A stretch of DNA of 64,000 bases from QHXW01 sp035297145 (GTDB lineage: Bacteria; Acidobacteriota; Terriglobia; Bryobacterales; Bryobacteraceae), in NCBI GenBank assembly GCA_035297145.1, contig DATGZN010000014.1:1-64000 (forward strand), given 5' to 3'. The notes under the pieces were generated by a model. It was not told the DNA's origin. It ran no database searches and saw only the letters and a program-made list of their open reading frames with translations. The stretch's first letter is position 1; each line of letters begins with the position of its first letter. Positions 33,847 to 42,800 of this stretch are shown piece by piece. A program made the translations under genes and the position numbers.

Positions 33847-34416
33847 CTATGTGTAACGGCCCTCGGCCAAGCCGATTCCCAGCTCCACGAATAATCGCCG
33901 TGTCTCGGCAATCCTGGCCGGTTCGGCTTTGATAGCCGCGAACTTAACCGCCGTTGCCACATAGGCTGCCCAGGCAAACGGCGGCGGCGCCACCGGTGGC
34001 AGATTCGACGGACCCAGGCTTCCCCCGGTCAGGCTGGTAGCCCTCGCAAGCGCCCCCGCTGGCGACGGCGCCTTGGCGGCTTCGGCCGGGCCCTTCGCAG
34101 CGGCCCGATTCTGCTCGGTTGGCCGCATCACCCATTGCACGGCGGCTGTACAGGCCACCCGATCGGCTGCCGAGAGATTGTTGCCGCAAGCGTGCTGCAG
34201 GCACAGACAACCCCACCAGACCGCTTCTCGCGCCGGAAGCGCATGCGCCATGAAATCGATTCCCGTTGCATACTGCTTATCCGCCAGCAGAGCCTCGACA
34301 AATTCCCGAGGACCTATCCCGCCGCGGAGCAGGGGCAGCGCTTTTTGTTCAAGTTCAAAGCGCGCACAGATCTCGGCGGCGGTAGTTTCCTGGATCTTGA
34401 CAAGTTGGCTGGCCAT
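33847..34416 (-). CDS. DUF6931-like T6SS-associated protein
   Basis: 189 residues, no signal peptide. The pattern TTAAEICARFELEQKALPLL, then IDFMAHALPAREAVWWGCLC, a middle Ala/Pro-rich stretch and GGSLGPSNLPPV resembles DUF6931, a family I know from VgrG/PAAR neighbourhoods in Proteobacteria and Planctomycetes. The function is unknown; an adaptor or chaperone for effector loading would fit the position. GATCCTCAAGAGGACC lies before the ATG and supplies AGAGGA as ribosome binding site. Confidence 0.65.
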   Translation of the reverse strand: MASQLVKIQETTAAEICARFELEQKALPLLRGGIGPREFVEALLADKQYATGIDFMAHALPAREAVWWGCLCLQHACGNNLSAADRVACTAAVQWVMRPTEQNRAAAKGPAEAAKAPSPAGALARATSLTGGSLGPSNLPPVAPPPFAWAAYVATAVKFAAIKAEPARIAETRRLFVELGIGLAEGRYT

Positions 34417-34440
34417 GGCTTGGTCCTCTTGAGGATCGAT

Positions 34441-35031
34441 CTAGTTGATTTGGACCAGCGGCCCTTTGATGGTTATGCCTTTTGCCGAAATCGATATGGA
34501 ACTGATGGGGTCGCCGTTGTCGTCTGCACCCACGCCGAAATTAATGCTTCCGCTGGGTCCTACACTGATGTCGATGTTCCCTTCTGGGTCAAGGGTAATC
34601 CACTGGCTGTTGTCTAAGTCATCAAACGTACCCCGCATAATATTTACTTCTCGCGAATTGTCGGGATCGGTATGAATAAAGACTCCATGGTATTGTTCCT
34701 TGGTACCGTTATTCCAGTTCCATTGACCCGTGTGAACCAGAATTTGATCGTTCGAGACTATCTTGGCCTCGGCGGGTTCATCGCCGCCCGCGGCGATGAC
34801 GACTCCACCGGCCTCTTTGGAGTTTCCACGAGATAACAAGCCAATTCTGCTGGCGTAACGCATGAACCTGCCACGGATGAGTCTAATGTCGTTGTCGTCT
34901 TCGTCCCTTACTGGTTTTGGTTTTGGCTTCGGCGTAGGCGTCGGGGTGGGCGTTGGACACGGAGGGGGCACCACCGGGCAACCGCCACCACCTCCCGACC
35001 CGCCTCCAGTTTTCTTCTTGTCTGATTCCAT
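34441..35031 (-). CDS. Spike-associated protein: Pro/Thr linker plus beta-rich domain
   Basis: 196 residues from the ATG at 35031, chosen because AGGAGGCACTTT precedes it; an ATG at 35049 overlaps the vgrG stop. Residues 1-50 are low complexity: Gly-rich, then Pro-Cys-Pro and alternating Thr-Pro and Lys-Pro. The C-terminal half has short alternating strands (INFGVGADDNGDPISSISIS, AKGITIKGPLVQIN) resembling the beta-helical needle segments found at the end of VgrG or gp5 proteins. It has no match that I recognise. Its place directly after vgrG suggests a needle accessory or cargo. Confidence 0.6.
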   Translation of the reverse strand: MESDKKKTGGGSGGGGGCPVVPPPCPTPTPTPTPKPKPKPVRDEDDNDIRLIRGRFMRYASRIGLLSRGNSKEAGGVVIAAGGDEPAEAKIVSNDQILVHTGQWNWNNGTKEQYHGVFIHTDPDNSREVNIMRGTFDDLDNSQWITLDPEGNIDISVGPSGSINFGVGADDNGDPISSISISAKGITIKGPLVQIN

Positions 35032-35045
35032 AAAGTGCCTCCTGT

Positions 35046-37424
35046 TCATTCGGTGCCAATTGCCTCGAGGGGAGCCAGCATTGACCCCAAAGTCGCTGCA
35101 CCCGCTCCGAAGTCTAGGATTCCCCAGTCAGATGCATCATGCTGGGGACTTAGCCCCCACAGCGGCATAAGCTGGTCCACTATTTCCCACGTCGCCGCCT
35201 TCATCGCCATCTCGACTCCGAGGATCGCGATCAGCAATCCGTCCACCAGCGCCTGAAACGCGATCGCCAGTTCCGCGCGCTGCTGATCCTCCTTCAGCGC
35301 GTCATACAGGATGACCCAGGCGATGGAGGCGGCGCCCAGAACGCCGCACAGAATTACTGTGGCCGGATGATCGCTGTACGGTCCTGAGATCTCGATCTTC
35401 GGCGGTCCGAAGTTGATGTCGAATTCCTGGCCGAGCACGAAGTTCGCGCTGGTCCCAATCGTAAACTGCATGTTTCCGCCCAGACCGGCGCCTAAAGCAC
35501 TCGTCAGGCCCGGTGCTGCGGGAAGACCCGGGACACCAACCGCGAGTCCCAACGGGTTGACGCAAATCTGCATGTTGTTCCCGACCGTCAGTTGATGATT
35601 GAGACCCGCGGTAGCCTGGAAGTTCTCGCCGAAAGTCATCACCGAGTTGAGACCCAAGACCCCGACCGGCGGCGGCTCCGGCATGGTGTCTCCCGCGTCG
35701 AAGCCGCCGCCACTGCCGCCTCCGGCCGGCAGCAGTTTGCCCACGGTCAGCACATTGGCTACGCCGACTCGTTCGCCTTTGTGCCGGCCCGCGTGGAACA
35801 TCTTGTCCAGCTCTGTGTTCAAGCTCATGTTGTGTTCCGAGTGTATGGAAAGGTGCTCGTGGCCTTTTTCGTCGTTGAACACGATGCCGTTGTAATTCTT
35901 CTGGGCGGTGCCGCGCAGGCTGGCCGATTTGAAGCCGCCCAACTGCTTGTGCAAGGGCAGAGTGAACCACGGCATGTTTTCCGCGTTGTAGACGCTGCCG
36001 GTAATGAGGGGCTGGTCCGGATCGCCCTCCTCGAAAGTCACCACGACCTCGTGGCCGATGCGCGGCCAGAAGAAGGCGCCCCAGCCCTTGCCGGCCCACA
36101 CCTGCGACACGCGCAGCCAGCATGAGCTATCGGCATCCTTCTTTCCCTCGCGGTCCCAATGGAACTGCACCTTTACGCGGCCGTACTTATCGCAGAAAAT
36201 CTCCTCGCCTTGCGGGCCGACCACGGTCGCGGTCTGGACCCCTGCGATCACCGGTCTCGGGGTCACCCCCTGTGGGCGATACCGGAGCGCGGCGGGAATG
36301 CAGGTGAAGTGGTTTTCATAACGGAAATCCGGCTCTTCGCCGCTGCGGTAGCCGCTCATGTGCGCATCGTGATCGACGCGCGTCAGCAGGTATGAGCCGT
36401 TGGCATCGAAGTGCCGGTCCAGGGTGAACTTGTGCCCGGCGGTGAAGTTGCCGCAATCGCTTGCTCCCCGAATCTCGAGGCTATTGACCTCCTCCTGCTC
36501 CATTCGGACCTTAACCGTACGATCCCGATCCTCGAAGATGTGTTTCAGATCCTGCGGCCGGGGCGTGCCATCGCGATCGATTCCGTCGAAGCGCTGCGCG
36601 TAGCCGCCGGGGTAGTCGTAGATCTCGAGCTGCTGGTTGCCACCCACTTTCAGCTTGTGAATCACCTTGCCGGCGGTAAGGCCGTCCAGCGTGTTTTGTC
36701 TGGCTTCGAGACAGTTACTGGGCAGCTCGAAACAGTGGTCCCATAGCGTGTACTCACCGGAGCAGAGTTGCTGGGTCTTTTCCCAGGCGTTGACGCGCAT
36801 ATCGGTCGCTTGGCGGACGGACACTCTGTCGTAGTCGACGTTGTTTTTTCCGGGGACAGTGGGGTGCGTCGTGTCGCTGACGACCAACTGATGATTGCCG
36901 TCGGTGTGTTTGAAGAAGTAGTAGATGCCCTCCTCCTCCATCAGGCGGCTGACGAAAGCGAAATCCGATTCGCGGTACTGCACGCAATAGTCACGCTCAT
37001 GGTAGGCGCCGAATAGCTCGTAGGTGACATCCAGACCGTTGAACACCTTCCGCAAAATGTCGGGCGTGGAGAGATGCTGAAAAATGCGGCAACGCACCTT
37101 CTTGGTGAGCAGCCAGAGCTTGGGAGCCAACTCGGCGCGAAAATGTACGAAGGAGTCATCGCCACGGTCGCCTTGGGTGAAGCGCCGGACCAGACCGTTG
37201 AAATAGCGCTTTTCGCCGTTGGCGAGACGCATTTCGATGGTGACGTTTTCACCCAGGATGCGGTCGAAGCGGATCTGGGTCTCGGCCTCAGCCAACAGAT
37301 CGACTTGGAAGTGAAACAGCTCCGAGATGGCCTCGCGACCTTGAAAACCGGTCGCCAGCAGGGCATCAGTGCCCAGCGGCGTAGTTATGATGAGCGGTCT
37401 GTCAGCTTGTGTACAAGTGGGCAT
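35046..37424 (-). CDS. vgrG: VgrG spike protein with hydrophobic C-terminal extension
   Basis: 792 residues from the ATG at 37424 (AGGAAGGAGGTGCCCG precedes it). gp27-like part: LLATGFQGREAISELFHFQV, FNGLVRRFTQGDRGDDSFVH, YCVQYRESDFAFVSRLMEEE. gp5-like OB part: PQGEEIFCDKYGRVKVQFHW, SSCWLRVSQVWAGKGWGAFF, DPDQPLITGSVYNAENMPWF, and a HEHLSIHSEHNMSLN needle. Beyond residue 590 comes an atypical extension rich in Gly and Pro, with two hydrophobic helices (about 700-760). It starts the operon with four accessory genes; no tssB/C, tssK or clpV is in the window, so this is an orphan spike island. Confidence 0.95.
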   Translation of the reverse strand: MPTCTQADRPLIITTPLGTDALLATGFQGREAISELFHFQVDLLAEAETQIRFDRILGENVTIEMRLANGEKRYFNGLVRRFTQGDRGDDSFVHFRAELAPKLWLLTKKVRCRIFQHLSTPDILRKVFNGLDVTYELFGAYHERDYCVQYRESDFAFVSRLMEEEGIYYFFKHTDGNHQLVVSDTTHPTVPGKNNVDYDRVSVRQATDMRVNAWEKTQQLCSGEYTLWDHCFELPSNCLEARQNTLDGLTAGKVIHKLKVGGNQQLEIYDYPGGYAQRFDGIDRDGTPRPQDLKHIFEDRDRTVKVRMEQEEVNSLEIRGASDCGNFTAGHKFTLDRHFDANGSYLLTRVDHDAHMSGYRSGEEPDFRYENHFTCIPAALRYRPQGVTPRPVIAGVQTATVVGPQGEEIFCDKYGRVKVQFHWDREGKKDADSSCWLRVSQVWAGKGWGAFFWPRIGHEVVVTFEEGDPDQPLITGSVYNAENMPWFTLPLHKQLGGFKSASLRGTAQKNYNGIVFNDEKGHEHLSIHSEHNMSLNTELDKMFHAGRHKGERVGVANVLTVGKLLPAGGGSGGGFDAGDTMPEPPPVGVLGLNSVMTFGENFQATAGLNHQLTVGNNMQICVNPLGLAVGVPGLPAAPGLTSALGAGLGGNMQFTIGTSANFVLGQEFDINFGPPKIEISGPYSDHPATVILCGVLGAASIAWVILYDALKEDQQRAELAIAFQALVDGLLIAILGVEMAMKAATWEIVDQLMPLWGLSPQHDASDWGILDFGAGAATLGSMLAPLEAIGTE

Positions 37425-37654
37425 CGGGCACCTCCTTCCTAAACGCATCTTGGAACCGGCATCAGGCACGCCAAACACTGCCGGCCGGGGCTTCCATCGT
37501 GCTGCCCTCATCTTCAAGGGCGGAAAACGTGGGCGAAAACTATAACGGCGCGCAATAAAACTTTAGATGCCTGGCCGCCGCTGGCTTCGGTCTGTGGAAA
37601 ACAGAGGGCAAAAATGATAGCCTTCTGTGAACGAGCGCCCGTGGCGTTGAAAGA

Positions 37655-38224
37655 ATGGAGTCGCCGGCTCACCAGATCACACAGCTGCTGCAGGCCTGGA
37701 GCGGGGGTGACGAAGCTGCCCTGGATCAGCTCATGCCAGTGGTCTACGGAGAGCTGCACCGGCTGGCGCAGCGTTTTATGGCCGACGAACGGCCGGGCCA
37801 CACCTTGCAAACTACCGCGCTGGTGAATGAGGCGTACCTGCGCCTGGCGGATTCCGCGCATTTGAACTGGGAGAGCCGGGCTCACTTCTTCGCTGTCTGC
37901 GCGCGCGTCATGCGACGCATCCTGGTGGATTTTGCCCGTTCCCGCCAAGCGCTGAAGCGTGGGAGTGACATGCCGCCACTTGAGCTCGATGAGGCGCTGG
38001 CCGTAGTAGGGCAGCGCGGTACCGACCTGCTGGCCATCGATGATGCCTTGACGGCTTTAGCCGCGGTCGACCCGCGAAAGAGCCAGATCGTGGAGCTGCG
38101 CTTTTTTGGTGGTCTGAGTGTGAAGGAAACCGCCGAGGTACTCAAGGTGTCGGAGGAAACCGTGATGCGGGACTGGAGGTTGTCGAAGAGCTGGCTGCGG
38201 CGCGAGTTGAGCGGGGAGCAGTAG
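37655..38224 (+). CDS. ECF-type sigma factor (TIGR02999-like), second copy
   Basis: 189 residues. Same family as the gene at 14944: ITQLLQAWSGGDEAALDQL, VYGELHRLAQRFMADERPGH, TLQTTALVNEAYLRLADSAH, HFFAVCARVMRRILVDFARS and a region-4 block ELRFFGGLSVKETAEVLKVS. The stop codon TAG is immediately followed by the GTG of the kinase gene, so the sigma factor and the kinase are made from one message. This fits sigma control by kinase rather than by an anti-sigma factor. Confidence 0.93.
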   Translation: MESPAHQITQLLQAWSGGDEAALDQLMPVVYGELHRLAQRFMADERPGHTLQTTALVNEAYLRLADSAHLNWESRAHFFAVCARVMRRILVDFARSRQALKRGSDMPPLELDEALAVVGQRGTDLLAIDDALTALAAVDPRKSQIVELRFFGGLSVKETAEVLKVSEETVMRDWRLSKSWLRRELSGEQ

Positions 38225-41200
38225 GTGGACGCCGAGCGTTGGCAGACAATCGAACGTCTGTATCATTCCGCTCTCGAGCTGGGAGAAGGCGAGCGAGCGG
38301 CTTTCCTCGAACAGGCCTGCGGCGGAGATGAGTCGCTCAGGCGAGAAGTGACGTCGCTCGTTGCGCAATCGGAGGGGGCGGACAGTTTCCTGGAAGCGCC
38401 GGCGATGGAAGTGGCCGCCAGGGCCTTGGCCGCCGCTGCTGAAACGCTGCCCGGTCACGCGCGCCCGGCCGGCGCCAGGAGCCCACGTTCCCTTCCATCC
38501 GCCATCGGCCGGTATCGCGTTGTTCGCCAGTTGGGCCAGGGCGGTATGGGCACCGTGTATGAAGCCGAGCAGGAACAGACGCGCCGCAGCGTGGCACTCA
38601 AAGTGATCAAGCCCGGATTTTGCACGCCTGAAGGATTGCGGCGGTTTGAACATGAATCTCGAGCGCTGGGCCGTTTGCAGCACCCTGGTATCGCACAAAT
38701 CTACGAAGCGGGCACGGCCGATACCGGCTTTGGGCCGCAGCCGTACTTTGCCATGGAGCTCATCCGCGGGCAGTCGCTCATGGCCCACGCAGAAGCCCAT
38801 CGACTCAATACGCAGCAGAGGCTGGCGTTGATGGCCAGAATCTGCGATGCCGTGCACCATGCGCATCAGCGCGGGCTTATACATCGGGACCTGAAACCTG
38901 GAAACATTCTGGTGGACGAGACGGGACAGCCCAAGATTCTCGATTTCGGAGTAGCGCGCATTACCGGGAACGAGGCGGAAGGGACCCGCCTCACCGACGC
39001 AGGACAAATCGTGGGCACGCTAACCTACATGAGTCCGGAGCAAGTGTTAGCGGATCCCTCCGAATTGGATTTCAGGAGCGATGTCTATTCGCTGGGAGTC
39101 ATTCTCTTTGAACTGCTGTCCGGCCGGCTCCCTTACAACGTCAGCCACCGGCAGCTGCCCGAGGCCGTCAGGACGATTCGGGAAGACGATCCCACGTCGC
39201 TGAGCTCGATCAGCCGCAACTACAGTGGCGACATTGAAACCATTGTTGGGAAGGCGCTGGAGAAGGATAAGGCGCGGCGCTATGCAACCGCGGCTGATCT
39301 GTCGGCGGATATTCGGCGCTACCTGGACGACCAACCGATTGCAGCCCGCCCGCCGAGTGCCGGCTACCAGATACAGAAGTTCGCCCGCAGGCACCGGGCC
39401 TTAGTGGGGGGCGTGGCAGCAGTCTTTGTGGTGTTAGCGGCGGGAATCGTGGCTAGCACATGGCAGGCCATCCGAGCTAACCGGGCCGGACAGGCAGCCT
39501 TGGTGGAGCGCGATCGGGCCCTGCAGGCCGAGGAGCGGGCTCGAGTGGACCGCGACCGGGCCACTGCCGCCGAGCAGCGGGCCACACATGAACGCGACCT
39601 CGCGCTGAGTGCCCAGCAGGCGGCCACGCGCGAGCGGAATCGAGCGCTAACCGAGAAGCAGCGGGCAGACGATGAAGCGGCTACGGCGAAAGCCGTCAAC
39701 AACTTCCTCCAACAAGACCTCTTGGCACAAGCGAGCGCCAAAAAGCAGGCGCGGCCCGATTCCAAGCCCGATCCGGACCTCAAGGTGCGCACCGCATTGG
39801 AGCGGGCCGCCGCTGGTATCGAAGGCAAGTTTGAAAAACAGCCCTTAGTCGAGGCTTCGATCCGGCAGACAATCGGAATGACGTATCGTGACCTGGGCCT
39901 GTATACCGAGGCGCAACGGCAACTGGAGAAGGCGCTAACGTTGCGGCGTCGCCTGCTGGGTGAGGACCATCCTGACACGCTGGCCTCTATGGGCGATCTG
40001 GCCGTCCTGTACCGTGACCAAAGTAAGCGTGCGCAGGCCGAATTGCTGTTGGCCAAAGTCCTGAATGTCCAGCGCCGTGTTTTGGGCGCGGACCGTCCCG
40101 AAACCCTGGAAACCGCCCACGAACTTGCGCAAGTCTACGACGAGAACGGTAAGAGCGGGCAAGCCGAGCTTCTTTTGACCAAGACTCTCGATGCCCGGCG
40201 CCGCGTTTTGGGTGAGGATCATCCCGACACTCTGCTCACCATGAACACACTGGGGGCGCTTTACGAGGATCAGGGAAGATATGCGGACGCCGAACGTCTC
40301 ATCACCAAGGCCCTCTCCGTGCAACGGCGCGTTCGGGGCGAGGATCATCCCGAAACGCTCGACGCCATGAACTCTCTCGCATCCCTGTACGCGACCGAAG
40401 GCAAGTATGCGCAAGCCGAACCTCTCTTTTTGGACGCGCTCGCGATCAAACGCCGCGTGCTGGGCGAAGAGCACGCCGAGACGCTGGCGACCATGAGCAA
40501 CCTGGCTTCTCTCTATCGGACCGAAGGCACGTATGCGCAAGCCGAGCCTCTACAAACCAGAGCCTTCGAGATACAGCGTCGGGTGCTCGGTGAGGAGCAC
40601 AGCCAAACGCTGGCGAGCATGAATAACCTCGCCGTGCTGTACCAGGAGCAAGGCAGATATGCGCTGGCGGAACCCCTCCTGGTCAAGGGCCTCGAAATCC
40701 GTCGTCGCCTGCTGGGCGAAAGCCATTCCGATACCGCGCGCGCCATGAACAACCTGGCGGGGCTCTACATGCAACAGGGTAAGTATGCACAAGCCGAGCC
40801 TCTAATGATAGACGTCGTGTCGGTCCGGCGCCGAGTGCTGGGCGAGGAGAATCCCCTCACTTTGCTCAGCGCGAACAACCTGGCCAAGGTGTACGAGGTG
40901 CAGGGCAAGTACGCCCAGGCCGAGCCTCTGTACGTCAAGTCCCTCGAGTTGCAACGTCGTCTGCTGGGCGAGGAGCATCCCGACACATTGGGAAGCGTGA
41001 ACTACCTGGGCACACTCTACCGCTGTGAAGGCAAGTATGCGGAGGCCGAGCCTCTACTGACGAAAGCGGTTGACGTTCGACGCCGCGTGCTGGGTGCGGA
41101 GCATCCTTATACGCTCGTCAGCATGAAAGAACTGGCTACGCTCAAACAGCGCCAAGGAAATTATGCGGACGCCGATGCAATCTTCACTTCGGTACTGGAG

Positions 41201-41635
41201 GCACGGCGGCGCGTACTGGGACCCGCACATCCGGACACCCTGGAAGTGATGACGTCCCTGGGAGAGATTCGACTCCAGCAGAAGCGGTACACCGATGCCG
41301 AACCGCTGCTTCGCGAGGCTCTCACCATCTACGAGAAGACGGCTTCTGACTCCTGGCAGCGGTATCGGAGCCAGAGCTTGCTGGGCGCGGTCCTGGCTGC
41401 CCAGAGCAGGTATGCGGAGGCTGAGCCGCTATTGGCTTCCGGATATCAAGGAATGATCCAGCGGGAAACCACAGTTCGCTTCGAAGACCGGCCGGCGTTG
41501 AGCCGCGCGGGAGAGCGAATCGTTCAACTCTATGAGAAGTGGGGTAAGCCGGAGAAGGCTGCCGAATGGCAAGAAAAGGTCCATCAGCTACGAGTTGATT
41601 CCGACGCCGAACGCGCACGAGCGGCCAAGAAGTAG
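38225..41635 (+). CDS. Ser/Thr kinase with eleven kinesin-light-chain-type TPRs
   Basis: 1136 residues from a GTG directly after the sigma stop. Helical leader (1-90); kinase (about 95-365) with GQGGMGTV at 104-111, Lys126, HRDLKPGN at 220-227, DFG at 240-242 and TYMSPEQ; one membrane helix (about 393-414); then a periplasmic coiled coil rich in RDRA/EERA repeats (about 415-500). From about 575 come eleven repeats of 42 residues, each with LGE(D/E)HP(D/E)TL...MNNLA.LY..QGKYAQAEPL, the TPR_12 type. The repeats would be outside the cell membrane and could sense a partner protein or wall fragment. It has a regular RD catalytic loop, unlike the kinase at 12907. Confidence 0.93.
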   Translation: MDAERWQTIERLYHSALELGEGERAAFLEQACGGDESLRREVTSLVAQSEGADSFLEAPAMEVAARALAAAAETLPGHARPAGARSPRSLPSAIGRYRVVRQLGQGGMGTVYEAEQEQTRRSVALKVIKPGFCTPEGLRRFEHESRALGRLQHPGIAQIYEAGTADTGFGPQPYFAMELIRGQSLMAHAEAHRLNTQQRLALMARICDAVHHAHQRGLIHRDLKPGNILVDETGQPKILDFGVARITGNEAEGTRLTDAGQIVGTLTYMSPEQVLADPSELDFRSDVYSLGVILFELLSGRLPYNVSHRQLPEAVRTIREDDPTSLSSISRNYSGDIETIVGKALEKDKARRYATAADLSADIRRYLDDQPIAARPPSAGYQIQKFARRHRALVGGVAAVFVVLAAGIVASTWQAIRANRAGQAALVERDRALQAEERARVDRDRATAAEQRATHERDLALSAQQAATRERNRALTEKQRADDEAATAKAVNNFLQQDLLAQASAKKQARPDSKPDPDLKVRTALERAAAGIEGKFEKQPLVEASIRQTIGMTYRDLGLYTEAQRQLEKALTLRRRLLGEDHPDTLASMGDLAVLYRDQSKRAQAELLLAKVLNVQRRVLGADRPETLETAHELAQVYDENGKSGQAELLLTKTLDARRRVLGEDHPDTLLTMNTLGALYEDQGRYADAERLITKALSVQRRVRGEDHPETLDAMNSLASLYATEGKYAQAEPLFLDALAIKRRVLGEEHAETLATMSNLASLYRTEGTYAQAEPLQTRAFEIQRRVLGEEHSQTLASMNNLAVLYQEQGRYALAEPLLVKGLEIRRRLLGESHSDTARAMNNLAGLYMQQGKYAQAEPLMIDVVSVRRRVLGEENPLTLLSANNLAKVYEVQGKYAQAEPLYVKSLELQRRLLGEEHPDTLGSVNYLGTLYRCEGKYAEAEPLLTKAVDVRRRVLGAEHPYTLVSMKELATLKQRQGNYADADAIFTSVLEARRRVLGPAHPDTLEVMTSLGEIRLQQKRYTDAEPLLREALTIYEKTASDSWQRYRSQSLLGAVLAAQSRYAEAEPLLASGYQGMIQRETTVRFEDRPALSRAGERIVQLYEKWGKPEKAAEWQEKVHQLRVDSDAERARAAKK
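39950..41330 (+). repeat. 126-bp tandem repeats encoding the TPRs
   Basis: The TPR part of the kinase is a DNA tandem array with a 126-bp period (42 codons). Each unit contains a CTGGG(C/T)GAGGA-like start and a GGCAAGTATGCGCAAGCCGA-like end; eleven units can be counted by their LGE.HP.TL motif. The units differ at many third positions, so the array is old rather than freshly expanded. Confidence 0.7.
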
Positions 41636-41721
41636 CTTGGTCATTTGCTAAAATCGGAAGCGGACCCGGAGGGTTCGATAATCGAATCCCCGCGCGGTTT
41701 AGATCTCGATTAGGCAGGCAA

Positions 41722-41797
41722 GCCACCCTAGCTCAGTTGGTAGAGCGGCTGATTCGTAATCAGCAGGTCGCCAGTTCGATCCTGGCGGGTGGCTCCA
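41722..41797 (+). tRNA. tRNA-Thr (anticodon CGT)
   Basis: A complete cloverleaf is visible: acceptor GCCACCC/GGGTGGC, D arm GCTC...GAGC with AGTTGGTA loop, anticodon stem GCTGA/TCAGC with loop TTCGTAA (anticodon CGT at 34-36), a 5-nt variable region, T arm GCCAG-TTCGATC-CTGGC, discriminator T and an encoded CCA. It reads ACG threonine codons. Its 3' half is the integration site of the island to the right. Confidence 0.97.
41753..41797 (+). repeat. attL-type site: 3' half of tRNA-Thr
   Basis: The 45 nt from the anticodon loop to CCA recur at 48213-48257 with two differences (A41773/T41783 against G48233/C48243). The two differing bases pair with each other in the T stem, so both copies keep a good stem. 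The last 21 nt of the downstream version also occur at 43752-43772. Such a repeat is the signature of tyrosine-integrase insertion in a tRNA gene. Confidence 0.85.
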
Positions 41798-41817
41798 TAA
41801 AATCAATAACTTATGAG

Positions 41818-42280
41818 CTAATTGGTGTGACCCGCTGGGCCTTTGGTAGCAACCCTGGTAGCAACCAGAGATTCTGGAACCGCGTTGCGGGCGAGCAATT
41901 CGTCCATTTTATTGGCTGCATCCCGCTTCGCTTCCCGGTAGACGTGTTGGTACACGTTCTGCGTGAGCCTGACGTCCGAGTGCCCGACGATTTCCGCGAT
42001 GACCTTCAGCGGGACGCCGGGCGCCCAGTAGTGAGATGCACGCATGCCGCAAGTCGTGAAATCGTTGCTTCGGTAGTTTCGCAGCCTCCACCAGGGCATT
42101 GAATTCCTTTAGGATCTTTCGGTCATCGATAGGGGTGCCTTTCGTGCTGGTGAAGACATGACCGGTCTCGATCCAATTGGAGCCGGCGATAATCCTTTCC
42201 TGCCCTTGTCGTTCTTTGTGGGATCGCAATGCGGCGACGCACGCCGCTGGCAGTTCGATTCGTGCATTAATCGGCCTCAT
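41818..42280 (-). pseudogene. Tyrosine integrase relic (5'-truncated, frameshifted)
   Basis: One frame (from 42280) gives ARIELPAACVAALRSHKERQ, GHVFTSTKGTPIDDRKI and the catalytic box RFHDLRHACISLL; shortly after, the reading moves to another frame giving GVPLKVIAEIVGHSDVRLT and NVYQHVYREAKRDAANKMDE. So the HDLRH box, the GHSD His/Asp box and the active-site Tyr (VYQHV) are all there but in two frames, and the N-terminal core-binding domain is missing. It reads towards the tRNA and ends 20 bp from it, the normal place of an integrase gene. Confidence 0.8.
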
Positions 42281-42497
42281 GGCTTACACCATCTACGACC
42301 GACGCGAGGAAGCGATTTCGCTCGATGGAGTGGAATAAATCGCGATGTGAGGATACCTTCGTATCCATCTCCTGAAGCTGCTCGGGCGATGGGAGTTCGG
42401 CCAGGGTCACCACAATCGCAGGAGGGAGTGGCGTCCACTGCTGTCCCATTTGGCCCAGCTCCATCGCCGCCCTCTCAGGCGGGCATAGCCCCACAGC
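42281..42497. other. Island spacer without recognisable gene
   Basis: Between the two integrase relics. A 79-codon minus-strand frame crosses it, but its product has no recognisable domain, and the integrase reading upstream of 42280 is not continued, so this looks like rearranged debris. Confidence 0.35.
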
Positions 42498-42600
42498 TTG
42501 AAGCACTCGCGCGGCTCACATCTGATCGAGGAGACGCAACGGATTCATGTGGTGCAGGATGCTTTGGGCCACAAGAACATCGCCAGCACTTCGGCGCTCG
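42498..42600 (+). pseudogene. Second tyrosine integrase relic (C-terminal fragment)
   Basis: A plus-strand frame reads LKHSRGSHLIEETQRIHVVQ followed by DALGHKNIASTS. This is the C-terminal box of another integrase subfamily (LKHSRATHLIE...VQxxLGHKNIxSTxxYA); after IAST the expected RYA is lost, pointing to a deletion or frameshift. No upstream domain is found. Orientation and sequence differ from the relic at 41818-42280, so it derives from a different element. Confidence 0.65.
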
Positions 42601-42800
42601 CGGGAAGTGACCCACATCTGCTTTCCAAAACTGACCCAGGCGGTTGTAGCAGATTTTTCGAGGACAGGCGACTACATTCTGGACAGTGGTTTTCCCAGGG
42701 GCCAAGAATTCAGAGAGTGTCGGTTTGATCCGCCTGCAGACGAAAGAGATCCGTCCGCAGTATCGGCGTTGAGATGGCGATGTTAACAGGAAATCAGTGA

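Noticed and set aside
38057..39007. Minus-strand frame of 316 codons across the sigma-kinase junction
   Set aside because: It overlaps conserved sigma region 4 and the kinase domain; GC-rich codon use creates such shadows.
41670..41695. GGTTCGATAATCGAATCC-type inverted sequence before tRNA-Thr, similar to a T arm
   Set aside because: No acceptor or anticodon arm fits around it, so it is not a second tRNA; at most a tRNA relic or chance palindrome.
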